Positions 26,740 through 38,313 of a stretch of DNA of 57,506 nt are shown one piece after another. The notes under the pieces were generated by a model that was given only the letters and a program-made list of their open reading frames with translations, searched no databases and was not told the origin of the DNA. Made by a program: the position numbers and the translations under genes. Source of the stretch: Candidatus Yaniella excrementigallinarum. GTDB lineage: Bacteria > Actinomycetota > Actinomycetes > Actinomycetales > Micrococcaceae. Position 1 is the stretch's first letter; every line of letters begins with the position of its first letter. The stretch covers positions 1 to 57,506 of the forward strand of contig DXHA01000060.1 in assembly GCA_019113675.1 (NCBI GenBank), in the 5' to 3' direction.

Positions 26740-29492
26740 TAGTTATTCAACAACGCGCGCCGCGCCGAGTCAGTACGGACAGCAGCATTTGCAACATAAA
26801 TCTCGGCCTTTAACACGGTTACGGCATCAGGCGCAGCAAGCAACGGGTTGAAACGTAAGCGAGCAACTTGCGGTAAATCATCCTTCAGCAATGAAACGCG
26901 GGCTAGCAAATCCTTTACGGAGCCAGTATCAACGGCAGGGATATCACCATAACCAAAAAGCTTAGCCGAAGCCCGTGGCGTCCGGATGAGACGTTCAAGG
27001 TCCTGGTCGGATAATGGGGGCACCACATGCACCCAATCATCTAATAGCTCTACGGCGTCTCCCGAAATTCCAAAGGATAGCACTGGCCCGACTAATGGGT
27101 CTTCAACAGCAGCGACGATACACCCTTGGCCAGCTGGGGCCATTGCCTGAATTTCGATGGATGGCGCGCCGTAGGGAGCCAGTGTTTCACGCATGGATTC
27201 GATATTAGTGCGCAGGGCATCTGGGGTCTCGATGTTTAATCGGACACCACCCAGATCAAGTCGATGCCGCAGAACAGAATTATCAGCCTTCAACGCGACT
27301 GGGTAGCCAAATTCGTCGGCATACTCCAAGGCTTGCTCAGTGGTTTGAAAGCGTCTAGACGGCAATACACGAATACCGTAGCAGTCCAATAACTGAGCGG
27401 TTTGGGCACGGGAGAGTTTTACCAGTTCAGTTCCACTGGCTTCTTGAACCCACTCAGTGACCAATTCTTCGGCTTTATATCGGTCAACGTCGTCATATTC
27501 CACTGCAACGCCCTGCTCGGCGTCACGCCAGGCCCTATATTGAACCAACTCCGACAACACTGAGACGGCTCGTTCAGCGGAGGAGAATATCGGTAAGCCA
27601 GATTGCAGCGGTCCATTAGTTTGCTGCTCGGAGTTCTCTGCTCCGTCAGTGAATCGCAACTCACCACGTCCAATAATCGACGTTGGACTAAACGCCTCCT
27701 CCAACACAGCAGTAAAGGAGGCCATGATAGTAATTTCACTATCCCCTGCAGCGTCTTGAATCGCAAGAGCAAGTTGTGTCGCATCACCCTTATCTTGGTG
27801 CAAACCAGGCTGTATTAACACAATAATCGCATCAGCCTGACCAGCATCAATAGTATTTCGAATCGCTTCGGTAACATCTTGGGTGGTCTGTTGGCCGATA
27901 AGTGCAGTATCAAGTGTTCCAAGATCTTGAACATCAACAACTTCAAGGCCGGTACTGCGAGCGTTTTCGACCGTTAGACGATTGACTGCCGGTGCATTGC
28001 CAATGACGCTTAGGCGTGGACCGCGCGGCACCGGTTGACAGGCTAAAACCTGTAAAATGTCCATTAGCTCGGTATAACTATCCGTCTCAATAGCACCGGC
28101 TTGACGGAGCATGGACGGAACAGTTCCACGTGGCGCTTCAGTTGTTCGCGTTGCATGTCCTGGTGGAATACGTCTACCCATCCCGTGGGAGCGGGAAACG
28201 ACTACAGGTTTATTGCGTGCCAGCCTGCGGACGATGCGCGAAAACTTTCTTGGGTTACCAAATGATTCCAAATACAACCCCACCGCGCTGGTATTTGGGT
28301 CGTCTTCTAAGTATTGCATTGCGTCATTACCTGAGACGTCAGCCCGATTACCAGCATTGATCACGGACGACACTCCTATGCCACGTTGTTGAGCAGCAGT
28401 AAAGAGCATGGCGCCAATCGGAGCGGACTGTGAAAACAGGCCTACTGAGCCTCGCTGCGGCAGATTCGGTGCGACCGATGCATTTAGACTAATCTTCGGA
28501 TCCGTATTGATGATTCCTGCTGAGGCTGGTCCAATAACGCGCATGCCTTGACGACGTGCCACCTGTACAAGCCGACGCTGTTGAGCTAGCCCCTCTTCCC
28601 CATCGAAACCGTCAGTAACGATCAGCAGACCCTTGACAGAGTGGTCTGCACAGTCTTGAACAACCGCTGGGATCTGATCGTAAGGTACCGCAATGATCGC
28701 AAGATCAATCTGTTGAGGCACCTCTGATAGAGAACCACGAGAGATCATTCCGGCGATCTCTATGGCTTCTTTATTGATACCGTATACCGGATTCGGGTAG
28801 CCGCCTTCGATAATATTTTCCAGCAGGGCAAAACCGATCGAACCCCAATAACGTGAGGCTCCTATAACGGCGATAGATTTTGGGCGGAGGAGTTCAGCAA
28901 CTGATTGAGCTTCAGCTCGGTGTTCCCTTGATTCCATGACATCTCGAACTTTGGCAGTTGGATCGATAGGAAATTCTACGACCACGACGCCATCTTCAAA
29001 GGATCTGGAGGTTTCAAAACCGGCGGCCTGAAAAACGGTGAGCATTTTGCGATTTTCTGGCAAAACTTCAGCTGTGAAGCTTCTAATACCGTTTTCTCTG
29101 GCGGCCGCAGCCAGATGCTCCATGAAAATTGAGCCCAGTCCGCGTCCCTGGTGCGCATCGGCGATATTGAATGCGACTTCAGCTTCGGTGGAGTCCCCTA
29201 GCCGGTCGTAGCGACCAATACCCATCAACTCGTCGCCCAATAGAATCACAAAAGCCACTCGGTCGACGTAGTCAACTACCGTGAAACGCTCGAGCTCTTT
29301 GGCTGAAAGCTGTGATTTATACGTAAAGTAGCGAAAGTAGATAGAATCTTGTGACTGGTCCTCGTGCATTTTCTGCAGCGCTTCGGCGTCGTTTGGGGAA
29401 ACCGGGCGTAATCGTGCCGTAGCACCGTCGCGTAAAAGCACATCGGCTTCCCAGTGTGCCGGATATGGACGCTTGGTTTTCTGTTCAGCCAT
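26739..29492 (-). CDS. Bifunctional GNAT acetyltransferase / acyl-CoA synthetase-like protein (Pat type)
   Basis: 917 residues. An N-terminal GNAT domain (about 15-170; acetyl-CoA loop HQGRGLGSIF) is followed by a CoA-binding Rossmann domain (IAVIGASRYWGSIGFALLEN), a succinyl-CoA-ligase-like domain (LFSQSAPIGAML, INAGNRADVSGNDAMQYL) and a C-terminal ATP-grasp domain (ALKADNSVLRHRLDLGGV). This is the layout of protein lysine acetyltransferases that control acyl-CoA synthetases, with GNAT first as in Streptomyces rather than last as in Salmonella Pat. Where active ADP-forming synthetases have the phospho-histidine SHTG motif, this reads GHATRTT, so the synthetase part is probably a ligand sensor. 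ATG start at 29492. Confidence 0.92.
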   Translation of the reverse strand: MAEQKTKRPYPAHWEADVLLRDGATARLRPVSPNDAEALQKMHEDQSQDSIYFRYFTYKSQLSAKELERFTVVDYVDRVAFVILLGDELMGIGRYDRLGDSTEAEVAFNIADAHQGRGLGSIFMEHLAAAARENGIRSFTAEVLPENRKMLTVFQAAGFETSRSFEDGVVVVEFPIDPTAKVRDVMESREHRAEAQSVAELLRPKSIAVIGASRYWGSIGFALLENIIEGGYPNPVYGINKEAIEIAGMISRGSLSEVPQQIDLAIIAVPYDQIPAVVQDCADHSVKGLLIVTDGFDGEEGLAQQRRLVQVARRQGMRVIGPASAGIINTDPKISLNASVAPNLPQRGSVGLFSQSAPIGAMLFTAAQQRGIGVSSVINAGNRADVSGNDAMQYLEDDPNTSAVGLYLESFGNPRKFSRIVRRLARNKPVVVSRSHGMGRRIPPGHATRTTEAPRGTVPSMLRQAGAIETDSYTELMDILQVLACQPVPRGPRLSVIGNAPAVNRLTVENARSTGLEVVDVQDLGTLDTALIGQQTTQDVTEAIRNTIDAGQADAIIVLIQPGLHQDKGDATQLALAIQDAAGDSEITIMASFTAVLEEAFSPTSIIGRGELRFTDGAENSEQQTNGPLQSGLPIFSSAERAVSVLSELVQYRAWRDAEQGVAVEYDDVDRYKAEELVTEWVQEASGTELVKLSRAQTAQLLDCYGIRVLPSRRFQTTEQALEYADEFGYPVALKADNSVLRHRLDLGGVRLNIETPDALRTNIESMRETLAPYGAPSIEIQAMAPAGQGCIVAAVEDPLVGPVLSFGISGDAVELLDDWVHVVPPLSDQDLERLIRTPRASAKLFGYGDIPAVDTGSVKDLLARVSLLKDDLPQVARLRFNPLLAAPDAVTVLKAEIYVANAAVRTDSARRALLNN

Positions 29493-29547
29493 ATAATTAT
29501 CTTAAGCTACATTCGGGCCGTGAGAACCACGTGACAGGAAAGGTCAG

Positions 29548-32085
29548 ATGTCTAAACGTTCCAAGAAATCGTCTGCTAACGCCAATGCCGCCCTTGTGCC
29601 GTTGGCAGATCAGAACATTACCGACATTGATGTCGCCTCCGAGATGGAGCATTCCTTCTTAGAGTATGCCTATTCAGTAATTTATACGCGCGCACTTCCC
29701 GATGCGCGAGACGGGTTAAAACCTGTTCAACGTCGGATCCTATACATGATGGACCAGATGGGTCTGACTCCGGACAAGGGCCATGTTAAATCGGCGCGTG
29801 TGGTAGGCGAAGTGATGGGAAAGCTCCACCCACACGGTGATTCTGCTATTTATGACGCCATGGTGCGATTAGCACAAGATTTCAACCTGCGCTTGCCTTT
29901 GGTAGATGGACACGGAAACTTTGGGTCTGTCGACGATGGGCCTGCAGCATCGCGCTACACTGAAGCGAAAATGTCGCCAGCGGCTGTAGCGATGACGGCC
30001 AATCTCAACGAAGATACCGTTGATTTTGAGCCCAATTACGATAACCAAATGCAACAACCGGCCGTGTTGCCGGCGGCCTTTCCCAATCTCTTAGTTAATG
30101 GGGCCGCTGGGATCGCGGTGGGGATGGCCACTAATATGGCCCCGCACAATCTTGGCGAAGTAATTGCTGCAGCCCGACATCTGCTGGTGGATCCTGAGGC
30201 TGAGACAAAGGCACTGATGAAGTTCGTGCCCGGACCAGATCTTCCGTCAGGTGCCCGCATTGTTGGACTCGATGGTATTAAAGAGGCCTATGAAACAGGA
30301 CGGGGCCGTTTTACGATGCGCGCCACCGTTAACATTGAACAAGTCTCTGCGCGTCGTACAGGCCTGGTTATCACGGAACTTCCTTATGGTGTGGGGCCAG
30401 AACGTGTAATTGATCGACTCAAAGCAGCGGTAAATTCCAAGAAGGTCACCGGCCTCGCCGATGTTATGGACCTTACTGACCGCAAAAACGGTCTGAAACT
30501 CGTGATCGAGTTAAAATCTGGTTTCAATCCCCAAGCTGTTCTCGCCCAGCTTTATAAACACACTCCATTAGAAGAGAACTTTGGGATCAATAATGTAGCT
30601 TTAGTTGATGGTCAACCTCAGACCATGGGGCTCAAAGAACTCCTAAACGTGTATGTAGAACACCGCTTGACCGTTGTTCGGCGGCGCACTGCACACCGGT
30701 TGGGCAAACGCAAGGATAGATTACATCTGGTCGAAGGGCTGCTACTGGCCCTTGTTGATATTGATGAGGTCATTGAGATTATTCGGACCTCTGATGACGC
30801 CGCAGCAGCACGTCAACGCTTAATGCTCGTATTCGATCTCACCGAGGTTCAAGCCAACCACATTTTAGAGCTGCGTTTACGCCAACTTACGAAGTTTTCC
30901 AGATTAGACCTGGAAACCGAACGAGATGAGCTCATTGCCGCCATTGAAGAGCTTGAAGCTATTCTGCAGTCAAATAGCAAACTCCGCGAGACGGTATCGA
31001 ATGAACTCTCTGAAATAGCGGAACAATTTGGTGATAAACGCCGCACTAAGCTTGTAAAATCAGAAGATCTGGCGCCCACTGTGACAACCTCGTCTTCGAA
31101 AGCAGAACGTGCCGCTGCTGCATCGGCACTGTTAATACCAGATGAACCCTGCTGGGTCGTGCTCTCAGCTTCAGGACGTCTGCTGCGCACCAAGGATCGC
31201 ACGCCCTTAAAAAGGCAAGGACGACGGCGACGCCATGATGTATATACCGCAGTGGTTGCCACCACAGCACGAGGTGAAATAGGCGCTCTCACAGATACCG
31301 GACGCCTCATTCGCCTCAACGCCGTTGACGTTCCGGCACTGACAGAATCTACTGCCACACCGGCTATGTCCGACGGGGTTAAAGCTACCGATTTTGTCAC
31401 GCTACAACGCGGCGAAAAACTGATCACAATCGTGCCGCTAAATCAAATACTGGCCTTGGGCACTCGGAATGGAGTAATTAAACGGGTGCGTTATGACGAC
31501 TGGCCATTAAACCAGGATGAGTTTGAAGCGATCACCCTTAAGGATGGAGATAAAGTTATCGGCGCCGGTGTTGCCGCCGCCGATGATGATCAACTGGTAT
31601 TTATCACCGGTACCGGGCAATTATTACGCTTTGCCGCCGAGCTAGTGCGGCCTCAGGGGCGGGCCGGCAGCGGTATTGCTGGTATCAAACTCGTCGATCA
31701 AGACCACGCACTATCGTTTTCCGTTGCTAGTGCAGGACAGCTGGATGAAGCTGTCGTGGTCACATTCACTAGTACTGATGATGAGCTCTTGGATACTGCG
31801 CCGACAGCTAAGGTGACGCTGTTGACGGAATTTGCCCCCAAGGGTCGCAATACTCAAGGTTTACGAGCACACCGCATGTTGCGTGGTGAAACTGGTTTAG
31901 CTTTGGCATGGGCCGGTGTAGAACCATTGGCCTCTACATCGGGTGGGGTCTCGCGCGCCTTGCCGCAAGAGTACTCGGATCGGGATGCTTCCGGCATCAT
32001 GCTTGACTCACCTATCGGTGTGATTGGTACTGGAGCGTCTCCACAACTTCCGACACCACAACAGGCCGCAGAGGAATCTGATTAA
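29548..32085 (+). CDS. parC: DNA topoisomerase IV subunit A (ParC)
   Basis: The breakage-reunion subunit of a type IIA topoisomerase, 845 residues. The catalytic Tyr is Y137 in [12 protein letters not shown]. The quinolone region [14 protein letters not shown] keeps the wild-type Ser and Asp. The C-terminal beta-pinwheel starts near [16 protein letters not shown], and I see no QRRGGKG GyrA box there, which favours decatenating topoisomerase IV over gyrase. ATG at 29548, AGGTCAG upstream. Its partner parE is 13 kb away in the opposite direction. The stop overlaps the cydDC stop by 4 nt. Confidence 0.93.
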   Translation: MSKRSKKSSANANAALVPLADQNITDIDVASEMEHSFLEYAYSVIYTRALPDARDGLKPVQRRILYMMDQMGLTPDKGHVKSARVVGEVMGKLHPHGDSAIYDAMVRLAQDFNLRLPLVDGHGNFGSVDDGPAASRYTEAKMSPAAVAMTANLNEDTVDFEPNYDNQMQQPAVLPAAFPNLLVNGAAGIAVGMATNMAPHNLGEVIAAARHLLVDPEAETKALMKFVPGPDLPSGARIVGLDGIKEAYETGRGRFTMRATVNIEQVSARRTGLVITELPYGVGPERVIDRLKAAVNSKKVTGLADVMDLTDRKNGLKLVIELKSGFNPQAVLAQLYKHTPLEENFGINNVALVDGQPQTMGLKELLNVYVEHRLTVVRRRTAHRLGKRKDRLHLVEGLLLALVDIDEVIEIIRTSDDAAAARQRLMLVFDLTEVQANHILELRLRQLTKFSRLDLETERDELIAAIEELEAILQSNSKLRETVSNELSEIAEQFGDKRRTKLVKSEDLAPTVTTSSSKAERAAAASALLIPDEPCWVVLSASGRLLRTKDRTPLKRQGRRRRHDVYTAVVATTARGEIGALTDTGRLIRLNAVDVPALTESTATPAMSDGVKATDFVTLQRGEKLITIVPLNQILALGTRNGVIKRVRYDDWPLNQDEFEAITLKDGDKVIGAGVAAADDDQLVFITGTGQLLRFAAELVRPQGRAGSGIAGIKLVDQDHALSFSVASAGQLDEAVVVTFTSTDDELLDTAPTAKVTLLTEFAPKGRNTQGLRAHRMLRGETGLALAWAGVEPLASTSGGVSRALPQEYSDRDASGIMLDSPIGVIGTGASPQLPTPQQAAEESD

Positions 32086-35000
32086 AGCTGCACCGGCGTC
32101 CCAACCTCAGCAAACCGTTGGTCATGGGTGACCATCACCGTGATCTTATCGGCCAGTGCGACTTTGAGATCTGCAATAAGTTGGGCCGCCTCATCAGCTC
32201 CCAGGTGGGCAGTGGGTTCGTCGAGAAGGACTACTTGAGCATTGGCCAATAGCGCTCGAGCTACAGCTACCCGCTGTCGCTGACCACCAGAGATAAAGTG
32301 ACCTGACGGACCGAGTCGGGTATCAAGCCCGTTAGGTGTGTGGGCCAGCCAGTCGGATAATCCTACTGTGTCAAGAACTGCAAGCAGTTCCGCTTCGCTA
32401 GGCCGATGCTGCGGGTCTCGGGCTAACGCTAGGTTGCCACGCAGGGTGGAGTCGAATAGATATGCCTCCTGTGGGCACCAAGCCACATGTTGCAATGCCT
32501 TTGTGGCATTAGCAGTTGGCGCCGTCAACGAATAGGTTCCTGATTGCGGCCGCAAAAACCCTAACAGCACGGCCAAAAGGGTTGATTTGCCCGACCCTGA
32601 TGGTCCGGTGACCACCACAAAGTCTCCTCTTGCCGCATGCAATGAAACTCCGTCAAGCACAACCGGAGCTTTGGCATCGTAGGATACCGTTACATTTTGC
32701 AGATCGATTGCAGAAATAGCGTCGTCGGGAGTCTCTTTAATATTGACCCAGTCGGTTCGCTGCAACTCAGACTCCTCGAGGAGAGGAAGCAGTTTACCCA
32801 ACTGATGGTTTAGAGTACGTGCTTCATGGGTTGCCTGACTAAATAATCCAAATGGCTCGGCCATCGCTAACATCAACATGACTACCAAGGCTGTATTAGG
32901 TGCCGAAATGCCATGGCTGACGGCCACCCACATGGTTTGTACTGCCGCCCAGCCGGCAATTAAGGAAGTCAGTCCCTCCCCTACCCCTGCTGCAATTGCG
33001 TTGCGTTTTAATGGTGCGCTGTTCTTCAGATCATTTCTTGCAAAGTCGTCGGCTGCATGGCCGCTCATTCCATTAGCTGCCATATCAGCTGCTGACATAA
33101 ACAGCCTAGAGGTTGTTGCCACTACCGCTGTGCGGTGGTCCGCCAAGGCCGTACCTGTCCGAGCATCTATGGCACGAACCAGCAACGGCACCAAAATAAA
33201 CGCCGCGATCCCGGCTACCGCAGCAGGCCACCAAGAGCCCGGGGCCATAAAAGCTACAATGCCGGTGGCCGTTGCCCAAGTAATAATAGCTGCCGGGATG
33301 GGCACAATCACGCGAGGAACTGCATCGCGCAACTGATCTATATCGGAGATAAGCACCGATAAGGCACCGCCAGATCGCGTAAGACGATTCCATTGAGTAG
33401 CCTGCGATCCGAGGGCATCCCAGACTCGCAGGCGGACTTTATTCGCCCAGGACAACACCGCTTGGTGGACGGCTAGCCGCTCAGCATAACGAAATACAGC
33501 ACGCCCTGTACCAAAGAACCGGACGGCAACAATAACCGCTAGCAGGTATAAAATCGGCGGCTCATAGGCAGCCTGCACGATCAGCCAACCAGAGAGGGCA
33601 GATAATAAGCCAGCAGCCAGCAGCGCTGCCACTGACCATCCGATTCCGGCCCATAGCCTGCCCTGCTGTAATGGCATAATTTTTAACCAGTTACCAACAC
33701 TAACCCGCTGTGTCCCCAACGTCGGTCCGGGCGCAGGGTCAGACACCGCTGGTTCCGGTAGCGTGGTGGTTCTTGGGGCATTGTCGGGCACTGGTACGAC
33801 TACCGAGTTGCCGATGAGCTGATCGGCATCGGCATGTATAGCTGCGTCATGTGAGGCCACAAGCAACATGAGCTTCAATTGTGCGCCATTGGGTAGGGTA
33901 CCTGCTGCTAGTTGTCGGACAACCCAACGGATCAAGCTTGCCGAGACAGCATCCAAATGGGCGGTAGGTTCATCAAGTACAACCAACCATGCTCGCTCAT
34001 TGGAATTGACCGCGGCTGCTGCCATGAGCCGAGCCAAAACACGCGCAAAACCAAGACGTCGGCGTTCCCCAGGTGAAAGATCGTCAATAGAACGCGATTG
34101 GGCGCCGGGTATACCTGCTGACCGCAGTGCTGTGTCTACTAGTATTGCGGCCGCTGGAATGTTTTCAGTACTCAGATCTGCTGCAGTACCCCGTATAACC
34201 ATGGTCAGTTCTTCACCAACGGACTCTGTTGCAAATGCTGGATGCTGACTTAGATACGAAATGGGCCGGTCCACTAAACCTGTGACGCTGCCGGAAAAGC
34301 ATGCTTCGGTATCTCCCAGTAACCCCGATATTGCGCTTAACACTGTGGATTTTCCAGAACCAGAAGCATCCCCCAGCACGGTGTATTGTCCGGGCAGCAT
34401 GCGCAGCGAATAATCTTGTACGACTGGGTCAAGTACTTCAACGTTGTATCGGGGTAGATAGGACTCATCCGTGTCAACCGATTGTGTCTTGTTCCGTTGA
34501 GCTTCAGCAAATTGTTGTGGCGTCAAATACTCTGGCCCCGCATAGGCTGGCTCAGCAATTTCATGCAGCGCCTTATACGAAATAGTGACGTCGTTGAGCT
34601 CCACGACGTCATCATGGGTGGTACCGGTATCTAAGAGGACTGCCATCGGCTTGGGTTGTGGGTGGTTTATCTGGGCGCGAGCACGTTTCAATGCATCCAT
34701 ACCGTCTTCTGAGGCGTGAAATGCTGAGCCAATATCACGGAATGGCAAATATACCTCCGCGGCTAGTGTTAACACCATAAGTCCGACGTATAGTTCCATA
34801 GAGCCATTTACTAACCTGACTCCAATGACTACTGCAATGATCGCTACAGATAGCGAAGCCAACAGCTCCAGAGCTAGCCCAGACATAAACGCTGCCTTGA
34901 GAGTGTTCATCGTGGTCCGTTGATAGTCATCTGAAACCCGTTGCAAGGATTTACGTTGCATCCCAGCCCGACGAAGCCCAACTAACACCGGCAGCCCTCG

Positions 35001-35621
35001 CGCCAACTCCAATAAGTGATGCGATAACTTATTGAGACCACTGGCGGCTTCATCAACGCGATGTTCAGTAAAACGGCCGATAAGAATCATAAAAAGTGGG
35101 ATCAGTGGAATGGTCAAAACCAAAATCACGGCACTGATCCAGTCATGCAGCAAGATCCAACCGCCCAGACCGATGGGGATAATTAGGGCTGAGACTAACG
35201 CGGGTAAAAATTCTGTATAGTAATCGTCCAACCCATCCAGGCCTTTAGATGCCAACACGGTGTCTTGCCCGGCACGATCAGCATGGGCACCAGCTGATGC
35301 GAGACGATGGCGCACCAACTGCTCGCGCAATTGCTCTTTTTCACCAAGCGCTGCTCGAGTAGCAAATACTTGTTGTCCCCATGCTGCCCCACCACGAAGT
35401 AGTGCACCACAAAAGCCGAACGCTAGCGTGGCAATAAATTCATCACTCGTGGTGAATTCCTTCAGAGCGTCAACGAGCCCAGGTGCAGTACGCGGGGTAT
35501 TAAACAATAAGTGCAATAATTGTGCAGCATCAGAAGCAGGCAGCGAGGCCGCCAGTTGACTGATGCCACGGGCCAGCGAAACGGCAAGAAGGATCCAGCC
35601 GATGAGCTTGATCAGTGCCAA
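32082..35621 (-). CDS. cydDC: Fused thiol reductant ABC exporter CydDC
   Basis: CydD and CydC fused in one chain of at least 1179 residues. This heterodimeric-type ABC transporter is needed to assemble cytochrome bd. The CydD half has Walker [11 protein letters not shown], signature [14 protein letters not shown] and Walker [14 protein letters not shown]; the CydC half has [25 protein letters not shown] and [12 protein letters not shown]. Six hydrophobic segments precede each ATPase. The TTG at 35621 has no ribosome binding site. The frame continues upstream as [20 protein letters not shown], which looks like a genuine CydD N-terminus, with no ATG, GTG or TTG back to a stop at 35703-35705. 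The real start is probably a non-canonical codon at about 35678-35681, coupled to the cydB stop. Confidence 0.93.
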   Translation of the reverse strand: MALIKLIGWILLAVSLARGISQLAASLPASDAAQLLHLLFNTPRTAPGLVDALKEFTTSDEFIATLAFGFCGALLRGGAAWGQQVFATRAALGEKEQLREQLVRHRLASAGAHADRAGQDTVLASKGLDGLDDYYTEFLPALVSALIIPIGLGGWILLHDWISAVILVLTIPLIPLFMILIGRFTEHRVDEAASGLNKLSHHLLELARGLPVLVGLRRAGMQRKSLQRVSDDYQRTTMNTLKAAFMSGLALELLASLSVAIIAVVIGVRLVNGSMELYVGLMVLTLAAEVYLPFRDIGSAFHASEDGMDALKRARAQINHPQPKPMAVLLDTGTTHDDVVELNDVTISYKALHEIAEPAYAGPEYLTPQQFAEAQRNKTQSVDTDESYLPRYNVEVLDPVVQDYSLRMLPGQYTVLGDASGSGKSTVLSAISGLLGDTEACFSGSVTGLVDRPISYLSQHPAFATESVGEELTMVIRGTAADLSTENIPAAAILVDTALRSAGIPGAQSRSIDDLSPGERRRLGFARVLARLMAAAAVNSNERAWLVVLDEPTAHLDAVSASLIRWVVRQLAAGTLPNGAQLKLMLLVASHDAAIHADADQLIGNSVVVPVPDNAPRTTTLPEPAVSDPAPGPTLGTQRVSVGNWLKIMPLQQGRLWAGIGWSVAALLAAGLLSALSGWLIVQAAYEPPILYLLAVIVAVRFFGTGRAVFRYAERLAVHQAVLSWANKVRLRVWDALGSQATQWNRLTRSGGALSVLISDIDQLRDAVPRVIVPIPAAIITWATATGIVAFMAPGSWWPAAVAGIAAFILVPLLVRAIDARTGTALADHRTAVVATTSRLFMSAADMAANGMSGHAADDFARNDLKNSAPLKRNAIAAGVGEGLTSLIAGWAAVQTMWVAVSHGISAPNTALVVMLMLAMAEPFGLFSQATHEARTLNHQLGKLLPLLEESELQRTDWVNIKETPDDAISAIDLQNVTVSYDAKAPVVLDGVSLHAARGDFVVVTGPSGSGKSTLLAVLLGFLRPQSGTYSLTAPTANATKALQHVAWCPQEAYLFDSTLRGNLALARDPQHRPSEAELLAVLDTVGLSDWLAHTPNGLDTRLGPSGHFISGGQRQRVAVARALLANAQVVLLDEPTAHLGADEAAQLIADLKVALADKITVMVTHDQRFAEVGTPVQL

Positions 35622-35650
35622 GACGCCGAGCCCAGCCAGGGCTCGGCGTC
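35622..35650 (-). promoter_or_regulatory. Perfect 12-bp hairpin at the cydB-cydDC junction
   Basis: GACGCCGAGCCC at 35622-35633 pairs exactly with GGGCTCGGCGTC at 35639-35650 around a 5-nt loop. It lies 28 nt after the cydB stop and abuts the first canonical start codon of cydDC. If cydDC starts upstream, the hairpin is inside its first codons. It could act as an attenuator, a barrier to ribosomes or a processing site that lowers CydDC relative to CydAB. Only a weak T context follows, so a simple terminator is less likely. Confidence 0.7.
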
Positions 35651-35677
35651 CGGTTTTGGAAGTCGGCAGCTCAGGTA

Positions 35678-36697
35678 TCAGACCGGCGTCACCACGGCTG
35701 CTTCAGGTATGTGTTGTTCGCCAATCCGATGACGGAACGTCCGGTAGCTCCACACACTATAGATCAGCACAATGGGTAAGAATATAGCAGTGACCACGGC
35801 CATAACCGTTAACGTATACGCCGATGAGGAAGCTGATTCGATTGTGAGGTTATAAGCCGAATCAATAGTGGATGGCAAGACGTTCGGGTATAGCGCCATA
35901 AAAATGGATCCGACACCAAACAAGATGAATACCACCATGCCTGTAAAAGTAAGTCCCTCTTTGCGGCGGTTTGAGCTCACCCAGGCAAAGATGAGCCCCA
36001 CAACAGCTAGTACTAACATTGCTGACGCGCTGATCTTTGGATAATGCGCGGTGACCATGATCGCCCAAATGGCTGCTGGTAGCACGTAGAGCGGCAGGTA
36101 ACGGCGCAACCGCTGGTTGGCTGCTTCACGAGGTGCACCAAGAGTCTTTAGGGACAAGAATGCCCACCCTTGTGCCAGTGATATACCGACAACGGCTAGT
36201 CCACCTAGCACTGCCCAACCGTTCAACCACGTAAACGGTCCACCGACGCGATCACCATATTCGTCTAGTGGCAAACCGGTAGTGGTTAGAGCAAGCATGG
36301 CACCGATACAAAAGGCTGCTACAAAGGAGCCACCTGCCATCATCCAGGTCCACATATTGCGTGCTGTCTGGCTGTGAGACTTACCGCGGTATTCGATAGA
36401 CACCGCTCGCAATATGAGTGCTAACAGCGCAAAAGTCAGGGGAATATATAATCCGGCGAACATGGAGGCATACCAATGCGGGAAAGCAGCAAATGTTGCC
36501 CCTGCAGCGGTAATGAGCCAAACTTCATTACCATCCCAAACCGGACCAATAGAATTGAGCAGAACGCGTCGTTGGGACTCATTGCGTGCCCAGACCTTCA
36601 TCAGCATACCGACCCCTAGATCGAAACCATCGAGCACCAGGTAGCCGATCCACAGTACAGCAATGAGAATAAACCACAACGTCGGAAGAAATTCCAT
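35678..36697 (-). CDS. cydB: Cytochrome bd ubiquinol oxidase subunit II (CydB)
   Basis: CydB is the membrane subunit that pairs with CydA in the high-affinity terminal oxidase. 339 residues, about eight to nine hydrophobic segments. The N-terminus (LPTLWFILIAVLWIGYLVLD, then GFDLGVGML) and the WDGNEVWLITAAGATFAAFP block are family signatures. The ATG at 36697 follows the cydA stop by 35 nt with AAAGG upstream. It ends 56 nt before the first canonical cydDC start codon, a gap occupied by the hairpin and the probable N-terminal extension of cydDC. Confidence 0.97.
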   Translation of the reverse strand: MEFLPTLWFILIAVLWIGYLVLDGFDLGVGMLMKVWARNESQRRVLLNSIGPVWDGNEVWLITAAGATFAAFPHWYASMFAGLYIPLTFALLALILRAVSIEYRGKSHSQTARNMWTWMMAGGSFVAAFCIGAMLALTTTGLPLDEYGDRVGGPFTWLNGWAVLGGLAVVGISLAQGWAFLSLKTLGAPREAANQRLRRYLPLYVLPAAIWAIMVTAHYPKISASAMLVLAVVGLIFAWVSSNRRKEGLTFTGMVVFILFGVGSIFMALYPNVLPSTIDSAYNLTIESASSSAYTLTVMAVVTAIFLPIVLIYSVWSYRTFRHRIGEQHIPEAAVVTPV

Positions 36698-36732
36698 GTT
36701 GTTTTACCTTTCAGATCCTGTTGTGGCTCGCA

Positions 36733-38313
36733 TTAATATGCGAAGGACAACACGTCGGACGATGGCTGATCATGGTCGTCATCATCGCGTTCATCAGCCA
36801 AAAGTTCAGGCATACCTGCGGGATGACCACCCCTTGTATATCGCACTAATAACACAACTTCGACCACTAATAACAGGGCATATATCAGCGTCAGAACAAT
36901 GAGTGAAAACACAATTTCCTCACCTGACACTCCAGGTGATACCGCAGCCGCTGTAAACTGCCATACTTGATCTACCCCCGTTGGATCAGGGTTTGGTGCA
37001 ACCGTGAAAGGTTGTCGGCCCATCTCGGTGAAGACCCATCCCGCCGAGTTGGCGGCAAATGGTGCCAGGATTGAAAGCCAGGCCAGGTTCATCAGTGTTT
37101 TATCATGGGGCACCGTACCTTTGCGACCGATCCATAGCCCAATGCCGGCTGCTAGCGCTGCTAAGCCACCAAAGGTAATCATGAGTCGGAAACCCCAATA
37201 GGTGACTTCCATGATCGGCAGGTATTCGATTTCGCTCCCAGCCCTCTCGCCGTAGCGTGGGTCGTCTGGTAGGTGGGTACCATATTGTTCCTCATACTGT
37301 GGAATGAGGGTATTGACGCCTTCAACAGGAGTGGTGAAGTCATTATAAGCAAGAAACGACAACAGCCCTGGGATCTCAAAAACACCCACTACATCATCAC
37401 AAGTTGTAGCTCCGTCGCTGTCCGCTCCGGCAACTGAAAGCACTGAGAAGCCTGTACCATCGTGACATGCCGCTTCGGCAGCAGCCATCTTGAGCGGCTG
37501 CTGTTGGATCATCATTTGTGCTTGAGCATGGCCGGTAAATGCCGTACCTAAAAAGGCGAATACAGCGATCCAACCGCCCCACCGAAATGATGCTCGCCAA
37601 CCGCGGTAGTCTGCTTCATCACGAGCCTTAGAGCCGGTCGAGCCTACGACCACATAGCCGTTTTCGTCTACCGTATCGATGCCTTCTTTACGACGCTTCC
37701 ACAGGTGATACCAGCCGATGCCGAACAGCATCGATCCGGCAACTGCCAACGCACCGAATATAGTATGAGGAAAGTGCACTAACAACGTTGGGTTCGTTAA
37801 TACAGCCCATATGTCAGCCATTTCAGCTCGACCATTAACATATTCGATGCCTACCGGGTGTTGCATAAATGAATTAGCTGCCAGGATAAAGTAAGCAGAT
37901 ACGACAGAACCTGCCACTGCTAGCCAGAGCACTGTCAGATGAACCTTGGGACGAACCCTTCCCCAGCCGAAAACCCAGATGCCGATGAAAACTGATTCCA
38001 AAAAGAAGGCAATCAACGCTTCCATGGCAAGCGGGGCACCGAAGACATCGCCAACAAAGCGAGAGTATTCACTCCAGGCCATACCGAACTGAAATTCCTG
38101 CACTAAGCCGGTAGCAACCCCCATGATGAAGTTGATCATAAAGATCTTGCCCCAAAACTTGGTCATACGCAGGTAATGGTCTTTACCGGTTCGATGCCAT
38201 GCGGTTTGCATGGCGACCAGCACGATACCCAGCCCAATCGTTAATGGCACCATCAAAAAGTGATAGACGGTCGTAATACCAAACTGCCATCGGGCTACCT
38301 CAAGAGGATCCAT
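36733..38313 (-). CDS. cydA: Cytochrome bd ubiquinol oxidase subunit I (CydA)
   Basis: CydA carries the three hemes and the quinol site of cytochrome bd. The 526 residues include His18 (TTVYHFLMVP; heme ligand equivalent to E. coli His19), the His-containing VHFPHTIFGALAVAG region, and the Met ligand region FRLMITFGG. The GRQPW motif appears as GRQPF (TEMGRQPFTV). The quinol loop is of the short type. The ATG at 38313 has GGGAGGG upstream. It heads cydA-cydB-cydDC and is divergent from blaI; a dyad with BlaI-type half-sites and a TATTAT -10 box lie in its upstream region. Confidence 0.97.
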   Translation of the reverse strand: MDPLEVARWQFGITTVYHFLMVPLTIGLGIVLVAMQTAWHRTGKDHYLRMTKFWGKIFMINFIMGVATGLVQEFQFGMAWSEYSRFVGDVFGAPLAMEALIAFFLESVFIGIWVFGWGRVRPKVHLTVLWLAVAGSVVSAYFILAANSFMQHPVGIEYVNGRAEMADIWAVLTNPTLLVHFPHTIFGALAVAGSMLFGIGWYHLWKRRKEGIDTVDENGYVVVGSTGSKARDEADYRGWRASFRWGGWIAVFAFLGTAFTGHAQAQMMIQQQPLKMAAAEAACHDGTGFSVLSVAGADSDGATTCDDVVGVFEIPGLLSFLAYNDFTTPVEGVNTLIPQYEEQYGTHLPDDPRYGERAGSEIEYLPIMEVTYWGFRLMITFGGLAALAAGIGLWIGRKGTVPHDKTLMNLAWLSILAPFAANSAGWVFTEMGRQPFTVAPNPDPTGVDQVWQFTAAAVSPGVSGEEIVFSLIVLTLIYALLLVVEVVLLVRYTRGGHPAGMPELLADERDDDDHDQPSSDVLSFAY

